DNA from: Chaetoderma sp. LZ-2023a
Taxonomy: Eukaryota; Mollusca; Caudofoveata; Chaetodermatida; Chaetodermatidae
Length of the DNA: 64,000 nucleotides
Direction: 5' to 3'
Assembly (NCBI GenBank): GCA_034401795.1
Contig: CM067359.1
Span: forward strand, 139,407,816-139,471,815
The position numbers and the translations under genes were made by a program. Below, piece by piece: positions 54,108 through 63,913 of the stretch (position 1 is the first letter of the stretch; each line of letters begins with the position of its first letter). The notes under the pieces are model-generated. The model was not told the origin of the DNA. It searched no databases and was given only the letters and a program-made list of their open reading frames with translations.

Positions 54108-54650
54108 TTAGATAAGCTGGTAACCGACTCCAATTGCCCATGATCACACTATTATCCCCGGCCAGAGAATCGTCATCGAGGGGATGAGGAGTCGGGTTCC
54201 TGCCTATAATTTAGATATAAAAGCGTTTTTGCCTTCTATTCGACCACATGTCTTAAAGAGCCAGCTTGGTCTTAGGAACGAGTTTGTCTGTGTATCCATA
54301 GGCCAAGGCTTGCATATCATCGATTCTAACAGCGAAATGCGAGCAAACAACATCGTCCCGTCAGCGACAACAACAAAAATAAAAACACCGGGAACAAAGA
54401 CGACTACGCGCCGTACACAAAGGGAAATAAACAACTGCAGGAAAATGTGACGAAAGACGAAAAAACAAACTGAATGTGTAGAATGCTTTTGTTATGTCCC
54501 CAAGTCTTCTGGGTTCAACCTTTTCAACAAGTCGCGTTGGTTAATCAAGTCAACGACACGGTATTTTATTTAACTAACATTTTTCACCCTGCCAGACCAC
54601 AAACCACATATTTTCGATGACATAGGCCTATGGAGTATAGACCTACTGCT
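54108..54650. other. No gene recognised
   Basis: An 88-aa ORF (54184-54450) with a normal-looking first 60 residues and a Thr/Lys-rich end has no recognisable domain. TAGGCCTA at 54623-54630. Confidence 0.35.
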
Positions 54651-54712
54651 GACTATTTTGATACTAATGGCAGCAACAACTCCCAGTCCAATCGTTTCAA
54701 ACCATTCAACAG
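54651..54712. repeat. Hairpin core remnant
   Basis: TGACTATTTTGATACTAATG GCAGCAACAACTCCCAGTCC AATCGTTTCAAACCATTCAA C. The left arm is shortened and the tip lost. It lies 20 bp from the next A copy. Confidence 0.55.
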
Positions 54713-54730
54713 ATTAGCCTACCTGTATAA

Positions 54731-55133
54731 TGGACCGTTCCAGTTTTAACTATACGCCGCCCATCTCTATCTAATCTCCATCCACACCTCGCTCGTGTTG
54801 GGATCGATCGATCCCTGAACTCCCTGACTATTAATTTCCAGGAAACTGTAAAGGTAAGCTGATGATTATTTTGAAATTAATTTGACTGGGTGCTGTTGCT
54901 GCCATAGGCAGCAACAGCGCCCCATCAGATTAGTTTCAAAATATTCAACAGCATCTTTATTAAATAGTAAAGACATAAAATTAGTACAGCAACGCTTAGT
55001 CCGTCACCAATTATGCTCTTCGTAACGTACTTATCTACGTGATTCGTAACGTCATTTATTATGACGTCATCCTACATATGTCACTTAGTTGATTTTGACG
55101 TCATAAAATGGATGAATAAACTGGAATGGTCCA
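54731..55133 (-). mobile_element. Family A complete element, full hairpin
   Basis: The ends are TGGACCGTTCCAGTTTTAAC and AATAAACTGGAATGGTCCA, a matched inverted pair. GGGATCGATCGATCCCTG, then the hairpin (54858-54950) with tip GCCATAGGC. TTTATTAAATAGTAAAGACA, then TGACGTCA at about 55062 and 55098. Both ends are readable, with flanks TATAA on the left and TTGTC on the right. This makes it a reference copy. Confidence 0.92.
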
Positions 55134-55455
55134 TTGTCTTGAAATTGAGGTACTGAAATTTCAAAGTTTAAAGGAGTAATGCCTTCGTGTTATGTCACTA
55201 ACTATATGTCTTTAGTTCCCAGTTTACACTTATGCACGATCTACTTGACATTTGTTCATGGTATTCTTTCTTGTAAGAGATTACATCGTGTTTGGGAAAC
55301 GTTTAGTCTCTTATTCTTCATCTTTTGTTCCTCATCTTTGATCTTACATCTCTATGTATAGCTTCTTCACGCCGAGTCGAATTTTAAGTTCCAAGTATTC
55401 GCTTCCATCACGATTGTGGAAACTGGTGTTAACATTGCGAATGGTAGACATATTG
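55134..55455. other. No gene recognised
   Basis: GTCTTGAAATTGAGGTACTG AAATTTCAAAG at 55137-55167 matches the flank of hairpin cores at 26800 and 45815. A 60-aa ORF is not recognisable. Confidence 0.35.
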
Positions 55456-55940
55456 CGCGTATCGACTAGAACTGCTAGAAAATGTACAAAAACGTGCAGC
55501 TAGATTTATCACCTCAAAATATAGCTACCAACCAGTCAGTATGACAAATTTAATGGAAAACCTAAATTCCCACCATTGACTGACTGAATGAAACAAACCC
55601 GCCTTATTCTGTTCTACAAAGGTCTACAACAATAAGCAACGGTACCATTACACAGTCTACACACGCCAATTCTGTAAACCAAAAAGCCCATACACCACCG
55701 CCACATCAACCACATTTATGCTAGAACCGACATCTCCAAATTCAGCTTTATTTCCAATAAGATAAGGGATTGGAATAAACTATCACATGATCTTCTAAGT
55801 AGTTCCCAAATCTCAAGAAATCCTACTACTAAATTTAGAGAATTAATCAGATAAGAGGAAAACAACTTAGCTACTTAAGGGACTTTAAGCGATGAAAATT
55901 ATCTCCATTGCAATGAAATGAAATGAAATGAAATGAAATG
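55456..55940 (+). pseudogene. LINE ORF2 C-terminus with (GAAAT)n 3' tail
   Basis: The first frame gives LLENVQKRAARFITSKYSYQ PVSMTNLMENLNS, the LE-x-x-QKRAARF motif of Jockey/CR1/L2-like LINE ORF2 C-termini. A frameshift gives QTRLILFYKGL. A third frame gives FSFISNKIRDWNKLSHDLLS and NPTTKFRELIR, with a stop at 55852-55854. That is the typical R-x-W-N-x-L ending. A (GAAAT)n run of about five units at 55912-55940 lies some 60 bp after the stop, a position and form expected for the simple-repeat 3' tail of such LINEs. The copy is 5'-truncated and has at least two frameshifts. Confidence 0.85.
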
Positions 55941-56188
55941 TATTGGTACTGAACGAAATTACACGTTTTGACCATATAGAGATCTACAATGTAACATATA
56001 ACGTTGGCATAATATAACAGTTTAACTAGAATTTACAGAAACAAAAACATAATTCGAACGAACATGAAATTACATAATATATACAGTCAGCCTTCTGCGA
56101 CTAGCCACATTGCTCTGGAAGCAAGAGGATGGCGCTTCACCAAGATAGGTGGTCCGAATACCACCTGCCTAAAATACGCACAGTTGCT
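55941..56188. other. Flank with small family D-like hairpin
   Basis: At about 56145-56176, AAGATAGGTGGTCCGAATACCACCTGCCT forms a short hairpin with an E-box in the right arm (CACCTG). The rest is unremarkable. Confidence 0.45.
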
Positions 56189-56490
56189 AATGGAGGGATC
56201 CAATCTGTCACCCAAGTAATTGACGTCATATTAAATTACTTTATTAGAGGGCTAATGTCATAATCATTAGTAGGTTTAACACAGTCGGGAAAAATTGAAT
56301 AGTCCGCAATGAAGAGTGCTAATTGTATGTGTTTGATTGATTTATAGTTTAATAACTGTTCTGTTGAAAGGTTTGAATCTAACTTGACCTGGAGCCGTTG
56401 CTGCCATAGGCAGCCACTGTTCACAGGCAAATTAGCTTCAAGATATACAACATTTTAACTGTACAGTTACTCCGAAATTGAAGTTCTGGG
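56189..56490 (+). mobile_element. Family A diverged subfamily element
   Basis: GGAGGGATCCAATCTGTCAC CCAAGTAATTGACGTCATAT begins the CRE half. TTTAATAACTGTTCTGTTGA leads to a diverged hairpin (56362-56450; TTGCTGCCATAGGCAGCCAC). The right half has TTTTAACTGTACAGTTACTC CGAAATTGAAG and no GATCGATC. It shares its left part with 35505-35700. Confidence 0.65.
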
Positions 56491-56592
56491 TGTCGGGGTT
56501 CAAGTTATATAAATTCATCCCAACTTGCGCAGAACTTATTGCATGTATCACAATAACTAATCAAGATCAAGATCATAAAGAACTACTAGCAA

Positions 56593-56939
56593 TGGACCTT
56601 TCCAGTTTATCCATCAACCATAGGACGTCATAACCAACGACGTGACGTGAAAGATGAGTTTATAATCAATGGCGTTATGAATGACGAAGATAAGTTAGTC
56701 ACGAACGCTTAATTGATGACGGACTAAGCGTTGTTGTACGAATTGTATGTCTCAATTGTATGTAACAGCACCGAGTCAAATTAGTTTCAAAATATTCATA
56801 GTTTACCCGTATAGTTTTCTGGAAATTGATATTCAGGGACTTCAGGGATCGATCGATCCCAAAACGGGCGAAGTGTGGGTGGAGATAAGCTAGAAATGGG
56901 CGTGACATAGCTAAAACTGGATTCCTCCATACCATTACG
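56593..56939 (+). mobile_element. Family A complete-ended element, half hairpin
   Basis: The ends are TGGACCTTTCCAGTTTATCC and AAAACTGGATTCCTCCA, the two TIR types on one copy. The CRE half is decayed (GGACGTCATAACC). The left hairpin arm and AATAAACATG are replaced by a duplicated TTGTATGTCTCAATTGTATG. The right arm AGTCAAATTAGTTTCAAAAT is kept. GATCGATCGATCCC is at 56846-56859. Confidence 0.82.
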
Positions 56940-57678
56940 TCGACACCAAACTTTCCTCACTTTTGATGCATATACATTGACAACACATGATGACATGTGC
57001 CACACATGTGTCATTGGCATGGTTTGCATTGACTGAGTAAGGTAATTAAAACTCCAGATTGACATGAAGTGAGCTGTGTGTTGTTTTGTATATTTGAATG
57101 CAACAATGGAAAGCTGTAGATATATCCCCGTGCTATGCACAATTCAGATGCAGCGCGCCATATTCACGTCTATTGGTGGCTGTATCTCATCGATCGTCTC
57201 GTAACCTAGAGAAAAATACATATGGACATCACTCCCTATCTAGACATTATCTGAGATTGCTTGAGCCTTTCACAAGGGCAGAGACTGGGCCGCTAACCAT
57301 TGCCAGTGACATTTGAAGGGCAATAGGGAGAAGTGCCAGTACCTCAACAATGTTTGTGTTCTTATTTCTCAATCATTGGTTAAGAAGTGTAGTATGGATT
57401 GGTCCTCTGTCAATGATTGGTGGTTGATGGATCTGTGTAAGCATGGGTCCAAGTTTCTGGCAATGAATCATCGACGATCGTAATGGTTACAGTCTTTTTG
57501 ATGAAGACATTCTGGGAATCTCATGGTATTATTCTCAATAGTGACGTATTGCTGATAAACTCTTCTTGGCCATTGTGCCAGATGGTCAGTGGATCCGCAT
57601 GTTGCAGTGGTACTGCAGTCGATGGTGATCTATTTTAGCATACACTGTAAAGTCTCTTGCTTTCATGGATGAAGTTAA
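56940..57678. other. No gene recognised
   Basis: ORFs (114 aa minus, 72 aa plus) are not recognisable. Nothing else supported. Confidence 0.3.
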
Positions 57679-58023
57679 CCATTCCGGTTTTAGCTATGCC
57701 CGCCCTTCTCTAGCTAGGCTCCACCCACACCTCGCTCGTGTTTGGATCGATCGATCTCTGAGCACCCTGACTACCAATTTCCGAAAAACTACACAGGTAA
57801 GCTGTTGAATATTTTGAAACTAATTTTACTGGGTGCTGTTGCTTCCTAAGGCAGCAACAACGCCCAGCCAAATTAGTTCAAAATATTCAACAGCTTATCT
57901 GTATGGTTTTCTGGAAATCGATAGTCAGGAAGTTCAGGGATCGATCGATTTCAACACGAGCGAAGCATTGTTGGAGCTTAGCTTAAGATGAGCGGGGAAT
58001 AGCTAAAACAGGATGCCTCCATT
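57679..58023. mobile_element. Family A fully palindromic derivative (two GATCGATC halves, no CRE half)
   Basis: The left half runs CATTCCGGTTTTAGCTATGC, CACCTCGCTCGTGTTTGGAT, CGATCGATC, AAACTACACAGGTAAGCTGT into the hairpin. The right half runs CAACAGCTTATCTGTATGGT TTTC, AGGGATCGATCGATTTC, GAGCGGGGAATAGCTAAAAC AGGATGCC. The right half is the inverse of the left along its whole length (about 150 bp per arm). Both ends are thus the GC-box end, and the CRE-bearing half is absent. Confidence 0.85.
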
Positions 58024-58480
58024 CCGTTTACTAAGTTCCTTAGCGTATCTACATCGACGCGATGCGACAAGTAACCGATAGGTAACAATTATAGCTATCG
58101 AGTCACAGAGCTGCGTGGTAATAGCGTCACGCACGCTGGGGCGTAGCTCACGCGCGTCACCCAAGCATGTAATACACGCACAAAACACGTATATAACTAG
58201 CTAAGTAACTTATCTCTAACCAGCGGTGGGAAAACATTAATGCTTTCAATGCCTGTATACGCTTATATCCTACTTATATTAATATATTATATATGTCAAA
58301 CAAGAAATATTGATAAAACGTGCAGTGGAGCGCACCAGCATGGAATAAATGTGGCCAGTTTTTTGTGTGTTAAATTTCGATCAAATTTTATCTAAATAGT
58401 TGCTATTTACTTAGAAACAGATATGCCTTTGTGAGCTGGACAAAGGCTCAGTGTTGACATTGGGGGCCGTGAAATGGAAG
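58024..58480. other. No gene recognised
   Basis: AT-rich sequence (TATATTAATATATTATATAT near 58271) upstream of the minisatellite ORF. A TATA-like role cannot be supported. Confidence 0.3.
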
Positions 58481-58481
58481 G

Positions 58482-61382
58482 ATGCGATCAATAGAGCACA
58501 GTAAATATGTACGTACAATCAAACCTGCATGGAAGGACACCTGTGTGGATAGTGGGAGTGGTAGCTGTTACAGTGACAGTAGCGGTAGTGGGAGTGGTAG
58601 CTGTTACGGTGACAGTAGCGGTAGTGAGAGTGGTAGCTGTTACAGTGACAGTAGCGGTATTGAGAGTGGTAGCTGTTACAGTAACAGTAGCGGTAGTGAG
58701 AGTGGTAGCTGTTACAGTAACAGTAGCGGTAGTGAGAGTGGTAGCTGTTACAGTAACAGTAGCGGTAGTGAGAGTGGTAGTTGTGACAGTGACAGTAGTG
58801 GTAGTGGGAGTGGTAGCTTTTACAGTGACAGTAGCGGTAGTGAGAGTGGTAGCTGTTACAGTAACAGTAGCGGTAGTGAGAGTGGTAGCTGTTACAGTAA
58901 CAGTAGCGGTAGTGGGAGTGGTAGCTTTTACAGTGACAGTAGCGGTAGTGGGAGTGGTAGCTTTTACAGTGACAGTAGCGGTAGTGAGAGTGGTAGCTTT
59001 TACAGTGACAGTAGCGGTAGTGGGAGTGGTAGCTTTTACAGTAACAGTAGCGGTAGTGAGAGTGGTAGCTGTTACAGTAACAGTAGCGGTAGTGGGAGTG
59101 GTAGCTTTTACAGTGACAGTAGCGGTAGTGAGAGTGGTAGCTGTTACAGTAACAGTAGCGGTAGTGAGAGTGGTAGCTGTTACAGTGACAGTAGCGGTAG
59201 TGGGAGTGGTAGCTTTTACAGTGACAGTAGCGGTAGTGGGAGTGGTAGCTTTTACAGTAACAGTAGCGGTAGTGAGAGTGGTAGCTGTTACAGTAACAGT
59301 AGCGGTAGTGGGAGTGGTAGCTTTTACAGTGACAGTAGCGGTAGTGAGAGTGGTAGCTGTTACAGTAACAGTAGCGGTAGTGAGAGTGGTAGCTGTTACA
59401 GTGACAGTAGCGGTAGTGGGAGTGGTAGCTGTTACAGTAACAGTAGCGGTAGTGGGAGTGGTAGCTTTTACAGTGACAGTAGCGGTAGTGAGAGTGGTAG
59501 CTGTTACAGTAACAGTAGCGGTAGTGGGAGTGGTAGCTTTTACAGTGACAGTAGCGGTAGTGGGAGTGGTAGCTTTTACAGTGACAGTAGCGGTAGTGGG
59601 AGTGGTAGCTTTTACAGTGACAGTAGCGGTAGTGAGAGTGGTAGCTGTTACAGTAACAGTAGCGGTAGTGAGAGTGGTAAGTGTTACAGTAACAGTAGCG
59701 GTAGTGAGAGTGGTAGTTGTGACAGTGACAGTAGTGGTAGTGAGAGTGGTAGCTGTTACAGTAACAGTAGCGGTAGTGAGAGTGGTAAGTGTTACAGTAA
59801 CAGTAGCGGTAGTGAGAGTGGTAGTTGTGACAGTGACAGTAGTGGTAGTGAGAGTGGTAGCTGTTACAGTAACAGTAGCGGTAGTGAGAGTGGTAGCTGT
59901 TACAGTAACAGTAGCGGTAGTGAGTGTGGTAGCTGTTACAGTAACAGTAGTGGTAGTGAGAGTGGTAGCTGTTACAGTAACAGTAGCGGTAGTGAGAGTG
60001 GTAGCTGTTACAGTAACAGTAGCGGTAGTGGGAGTGGTAGCTTTTACAGTGACAGTAGCGGTAGTGAGAGTGGTAGCTGTTACAGTAACAGTAGCGGTAG
60101 TGAGAGTGGTAGCTGTTACAGTGACAGTAGCGGTAGTGGGAGTGGTAGCTGTTACAGTAACAGTAGCGGTAGTGGGAGTGGTAGCTTTTACAGTGACAGT
60201 AGCGGTAGTGAGAGTGGTAGCTGTTACAGTAACAGTAGCGGTAGTGGGAGTGGTAGCTTTTACAGTGACAGTAGCGGTAGTGGGAGTGGTAGCTTTTACA
60301 GTGACAGTAGCGGTAGTGGGAGTGGTAGCTTTTACAGTGACAGTAGCGGTAGTGAGAGTGGTAGCTGTTACAGTAACAGTAGCGGTAGTGAGAGTGGTAA
60401 GTGTTACAGTAACAGTAGCGGTAGTGAGAGTGGTAGTTGTGACAGTGACAGTAGTGGTAGTGAGAGTGGTAGCTGTTACAGTAACAGTAGCGGTAGTGAG
60501 AGTGGTAAGTGTTACAGTAACAGTAGCGGTAGTGAGAGTGGTAGTTGTGACAGTGACAGTAGTGGTAGTGAGAGTGGTAGCTGTTACAGTAACAGTAGCG
60601 GTAGTGAGAGTGGTAGCTGTTACAGTAACAGTAGCGGTAGTGAGTGTGGTAGCTGTTACAGTAACAGTAGTGGTAGTGAGAGTGGTAGCTGTTACAGTAA
60701 CAGTAGCGGTAGTGAGAGTGGTAGCTGTTACAGTGACAGTAGCGGTAGTGAGAGTGGTAGCTGTTACAGTAACAGTAGCGGTAGTGAGAGTGGTAAGTGT
60801 TACAGTAACAGTAGCGGTAGTGAGAGTGGTAAGTGTTACAGTAACAGTAGCGGTAGTGAGAGTGGTAAGTGTTACAGTAACAGTAGCGGTAGTGAGAGTG
60901 GTAGCTGTTACAGTAACAGTAGCGGTAGTGAGTGTGGTAGCTGTTACAGTAACAGTAGTGGTAGTGAGAGTGGTAGCTGTTACAGTAACAGTAGCGGTAG
61001 TGAGAGTGGTAGCTGTTACAGTGACAGTAGCGGTAGTGAGAGTGGTAGCTGTTACAGTGACAGTAGCGGTAGTGAGAGTGGTAGCTGTTACAGTAACAGT
61101 AGCGGTAATGAGAGTGGTAGCTGTTACAGTAACAGTAGCGGTAGTGAGAGTGGTAAGTGTTACAGTAACAGTAGCGGTAGTGAGAGTGGTAGTTGTGACA
61201 GTGACAGTAGGGGTAGTGAGAGTGGTAGTTGTTACAGTAACAGTAGTGGTAGTGAGAGTGGTAGCTGTTATAGTGACAGTAACGGTAATGAGAGTGGTAG
61301 CTGTTACAGTAACAGTAACGGTAGTAATAAAAGCATAACTGAGACCTTATTAGGCATGTCACAAAATCATCGCAGTGGATAA
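58482..61382 (+). CDS. Doubtful 966-aa Ser/Gly/Cys/Tyr-repeat ORF over the minisatellite
   Basis: The frame opens with MRSIEHSKYVRTIKPAWKDT CVDSG, continues as about 77 copies of a 12-residue repeat (SSGSESGSCYSN and variants with GSG, FYSD, KCYS or CDSD), and closes with a non-repeat tail ending GMSQNHRSG and a stop. A real protein of this kind would be a low-complexity Ser-rich secreted or structural protein, but no signal peptide is evident. Against coding: the 36-bp unit has no stop in other frames either (943 aa in +, 1000 aa in -). Most unit differences change the amino acid (E/G, C/F, S/K, N/D), so constraint is not seen. I treat it as a repeat artefact unless transcripts show otherwise. 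Confidence 0.2.
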   Translation: MRSIEHSKYVRTIKPAWKDTCVDSGSGSCYSDSSGSGSGSCYGDSSGSESGSCYSDSSGIESGSCYSNSSGSESGSCYSNSSGSESGSCYSNSSGSESGSCDSDSSGSGSGSFYSDSSGSESGSCYSNSSGSESGSCYSNSSGSGSGSFYSDSSGSGSGSFYSDSSGSESGSFYSDSSGSGSGSFYSNSSGSESGSCYSNSSGSGSGSFYSDSSGSESGSCYSNSSGSESGSCYSDSSGSGSGSFYSDSSGSGSGSFYSNSSGSESGSCYSNSSGSGSGSFYSDSSGSESGSCYSNSSGSESGSCYSDSSGSGSGSCYSNSSGSGSGSFYSDSSGSESGSCYSNSSGSGSGSFYSDSSGSGSGSFYSDSSGSGSGSFYSDSSGSESGSCYSNSSGSESGKCYSNSSGSESGSCDSDSSGSESGSCYSNSSGSESGKCYSNSSGSESGSCDSDSSGSESGSCYSNSSGSESGSCYSNSSGSECGSCYSNSSGSESGSCYSNSSGSESGSCYSNSSGSGSGSFYSDSSGSESGSCYSNSSGSESGSCYSDSSGSGSGSCYSNSSGSGSGSFYSDSSGSESGSCYSNSSGSGSGSFYSDSSGSGSGSFYSDSSGSGSGSFYSDSSGSESGSCYSNSSGSESGKCYSNSSGSESGSCDSDSSGSESGSCYSNSSGSESGKCYSNSSGSESGSCDSDSSGSESGSCYSNSSGSESGSCYSNSSGSECGSCYSNSSGSESGSCYSNSSGSESGSCYSDSSGSESGSCYSNSSGSESGKCYSNSSGSESGKCYSNSSGSESGKCYSNSSGSESGSCYSNSSGSECGSCYSNSSGSESGSCYSNSSGSESGSCYSDSSGSESGSCYSDSSGSESGSCYSNSSGNESGSCYSNSSGSESGKCYSNSSGSESGSCDSDSRGSESGSCYSNSSGSESGSCYSDSNGNESGSCYSNSNGSNKSITETLLGMSQNHRSG
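58552..61330. repeat. 36-bp minisatellite with 720-bp higher-order repeat
   Basis: The unit is GGTAGTGAGAGTGGTAGCTG followed by TTACAGTAACAGTAGC, about 77 copies. A handful of sites vary: GAG/GGG, TGT/TTT, AGC/AAG, AAC/GAC. Bases 59252-60014 recur without a visible difference at 59972-60734, an offset of exactly 720 bp (20 units). A shorter 216-bp (6-unit) periodicity occurs around 59040-59400. The edges (58552-58620 and 61260-61330) are more diverged, as expected for arrays that grow internally. Confidence 0.97.
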
Positions 61383-61528
61383 AGGGAGGTAACTTTATCA
61401 CGCACACTTTCACGTGAATGCGGGCACGTGTGTACATTATAAGTGATACGCAATGTTCACTTGAAATGACAAGGAATTTGATAGCAAGTTGGCATGTCAC
61501 AATCCCGTCGTATGCAATCACATCACTG

Positions 61529-61690
61529 ACCGACGAACGGACTGACGGACAGACGGACGGACACCAACCCCCCCCCCCCCCCGCCCCGCCCCTCTACGGA
61601 CCAACTGACGGCCTGATGCCCCTGCAGCCAGATGGACGGACGGATTGGCATATGGGCAGATGGACCGACCGACCGACATATGTATTTATT
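61529..61690. repeat. GGAC-rich repeats with C-run
   Basis: GACGGAC repeats at 61529-61561, a run of about 15 C at 61568-61582 and GGAC/GACC repeats at 61630-61676. Confidence 0.8.
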
Positions 61691-61960
61691 GGTATTATCA
61701 AACGTATTTAAGGATACTGTAGCTCTGGGACTGTAATATTGTGGGAAAACGCGGATTGTCACGCCTCATCGTTTAGATATAAAGCAAACATTGAGATGAT
61801 TGTACACAGTTCAGAGGGGTGTCACATCCCTCCAGGATCGGTATTGAACAGGAATCTGTTTACTTACGGACGGACGTGCTTCGTACAATAATGTTGCCGT
61901 AGTTGGGGTGTACAATGGGACATCTATAAATCCATGTCAACACGCGGACGTGCAGGACTG
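61691..61960. other. No gene recognised
   Basis: Nothing supported. Confidence 0.3.
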
Positions 61961-62340
<380 letters not shown>

Positions 62341-62753
62341 TCTGTGTGTTCAATGATAATGCAAAGTTTATTCAGCAATGCATTCTCTCTCTTACTTTAT
62401 TCCGTTCCATTTTATTCGATATTTATTTTTAGTAACTGTTGTTCAATTCAAAAATAGTCTTATTAAGGAGCAGTTGTTGGGTAAGACAGGCCTGCAAGCA
62501 GAAAATTATCCACGGACCGTTATCATATTCAGTATTTTGGTTTCACACTTATCGTATAGAGTCTAGGCTGTATGAGATAATTATGCAAAGAACATATTGA
62601 TTATTGTATAGGTTCGTGCATGGTAATTTGCAACATATTCCACGTGATTTGTTCGTTATTAGCGCAAATCTGACGTAATATAGGTTCCTGCGCGCAGATT
62701 GTCACCTGCGCCATTTACAAATGATTCACTCCCGTTGACCAATTGATAAACAA
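62341..62753. other. No gene recognised
   Basis: Nothing supported. Confidence 0.3.
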
Positions 62754-63055
62754 TGGACCTTTCCAGTTTTATCTATGCCCCGCCCATCCCTAGATAAGCT
62801 CCACCCACACCTCGCTCGTGTTGGGATCTCTGAACTCCATGACTATCAATTTCCAGAAAACTATACAAGTAAGCTATTGAATATTTTGGAACTAATTTGA
62901 TTGGGCGCTGTTGCTGCCTATGGCCCAGTCAAATTAGTTTCGCATGTTTATTAAATAGTAGAGGCATACAATCCGTACAACTGTGTCGGATAATCAAGAG
63001 TTAAAGACGGGCCAAATAGAACAATTTATGACGTAATGATTGTAAGTCAACGTAA
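62754..63055 (-). mobile_element. Family A element, right end eroded
   Basis: The left end is TGGACCTTTCCAGTTTTATC. CACCTCGCTCGTGTTGGGAT has lost the GATCGATC repeat. The hairpin (62874-62940) has lost its inner right arm (GCTGCCTATGGCCCAGTCAA). TTATTAAATAGTAGAGGCAT, then a CRE half decayed to TTATGACGTAATGATTG. The right terminus is not recognisable. Confidence 0.78.
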
Positions 63056-63812
63056 CACTTACTCGGGTTCTATAGTTTGAATTTGGTTGAAGCTAAAAAT
63101 TACATGTTTGCAGAAAGGTAGAAACGTGTGTCCTGTGTTACAAAGGATATTTTAGATATAATTTAGCCACATATTAGCCTATATTGTAGCTCTCGTTATG
63201 ATGGTCATAGGAAGACACCTATATCTAATTTAAGTGTCACTTTAAACTTTAACTTGTCTACATTTTATAAACTTTGGCCAATATGTTACACAAGCAATTA
63301 TTAGTCCTATTGATAATTATTGGTTCTGTTATTTGATGGTTCAGCATGTCTGATAAACAAATTAAGTTGTGATTCAGTGCGCTACACTCATATCGGCCCT
63401 TTTCAAATTTTCAGGGGCAGATTCAGGGATTAGTAAGTATGTGCTGTTGTGGAGTGTGCGTATGTGTGTTAGGGTGGGGATAATGCCTGATACACATGCA
63501 TCTAGTGTTTTCAAACTTCTCATTGATAGCGATTTCTACCTACTATTTCATTAGCAATCAAATCATGGGACGCTAGAAAATGTATATTTTAAAATAAAAA
63601 TATAAAAATATAAAATATCCTTATTCATGAATATGTAAGGCTTAGCTTTTCAGCTAATCCAAGATTAAAAAAGTGTATCTCCTGGCAAGATCCCTGACAC
63701 ACGCTCATAGGACAACCCCTAACATTCTATATTCACCTCTGTTTAAAATTCTGCTAGAAGTAGTCATCCTCTATGAAAAAGAAACCACCCACTTATCTTT
63801 TGTATCTACCCA
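63056..63812. other. No gene recognised
   Basis: AT-rich, with AAAATATAAAAATATAAAAT at about 63592-63617. No coding or family signal. Confidence 0.35.
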
Positions 63813-63913
63813 GATAACGCAGCTAACTGGGCCGATGCTGGGCCGATACCGTGCCGATACTTTCAGTATCGGCCCGGCATCGGCCCAGCATCGGCCCAGT
63901 AAACTGCGTTATT
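63813..63913. mobile_element. Family E foldback element, copy 2 (about 101 bp)
   Basis: GATAACGCAGCTAACTGGGC at the left pairs with the right end GGGCCCAGTAAACTGCGTTATT-type sequence. Inside are GGGCCGATGCTGGGCCGATA CCGTGCCGATACT and the inverse AGTATCGGCCCGGCATCGGC CCAGCATCGGCCC. The loop is near TTTC (63861-63864). Few mismatches. It matches 9936-10036. Confidence 0.82.

Noticed and set aside
53357..54115. 252-aa and 237-aa ORFs
   Set aside because: CT-repeat translation only.
58519..61521. 1000-aa minus-strand ORF rich in Tyr, His and Cys
   Set aside because: Shadow of the 36-bp minisatellite; the same array is also open in two plus frames.
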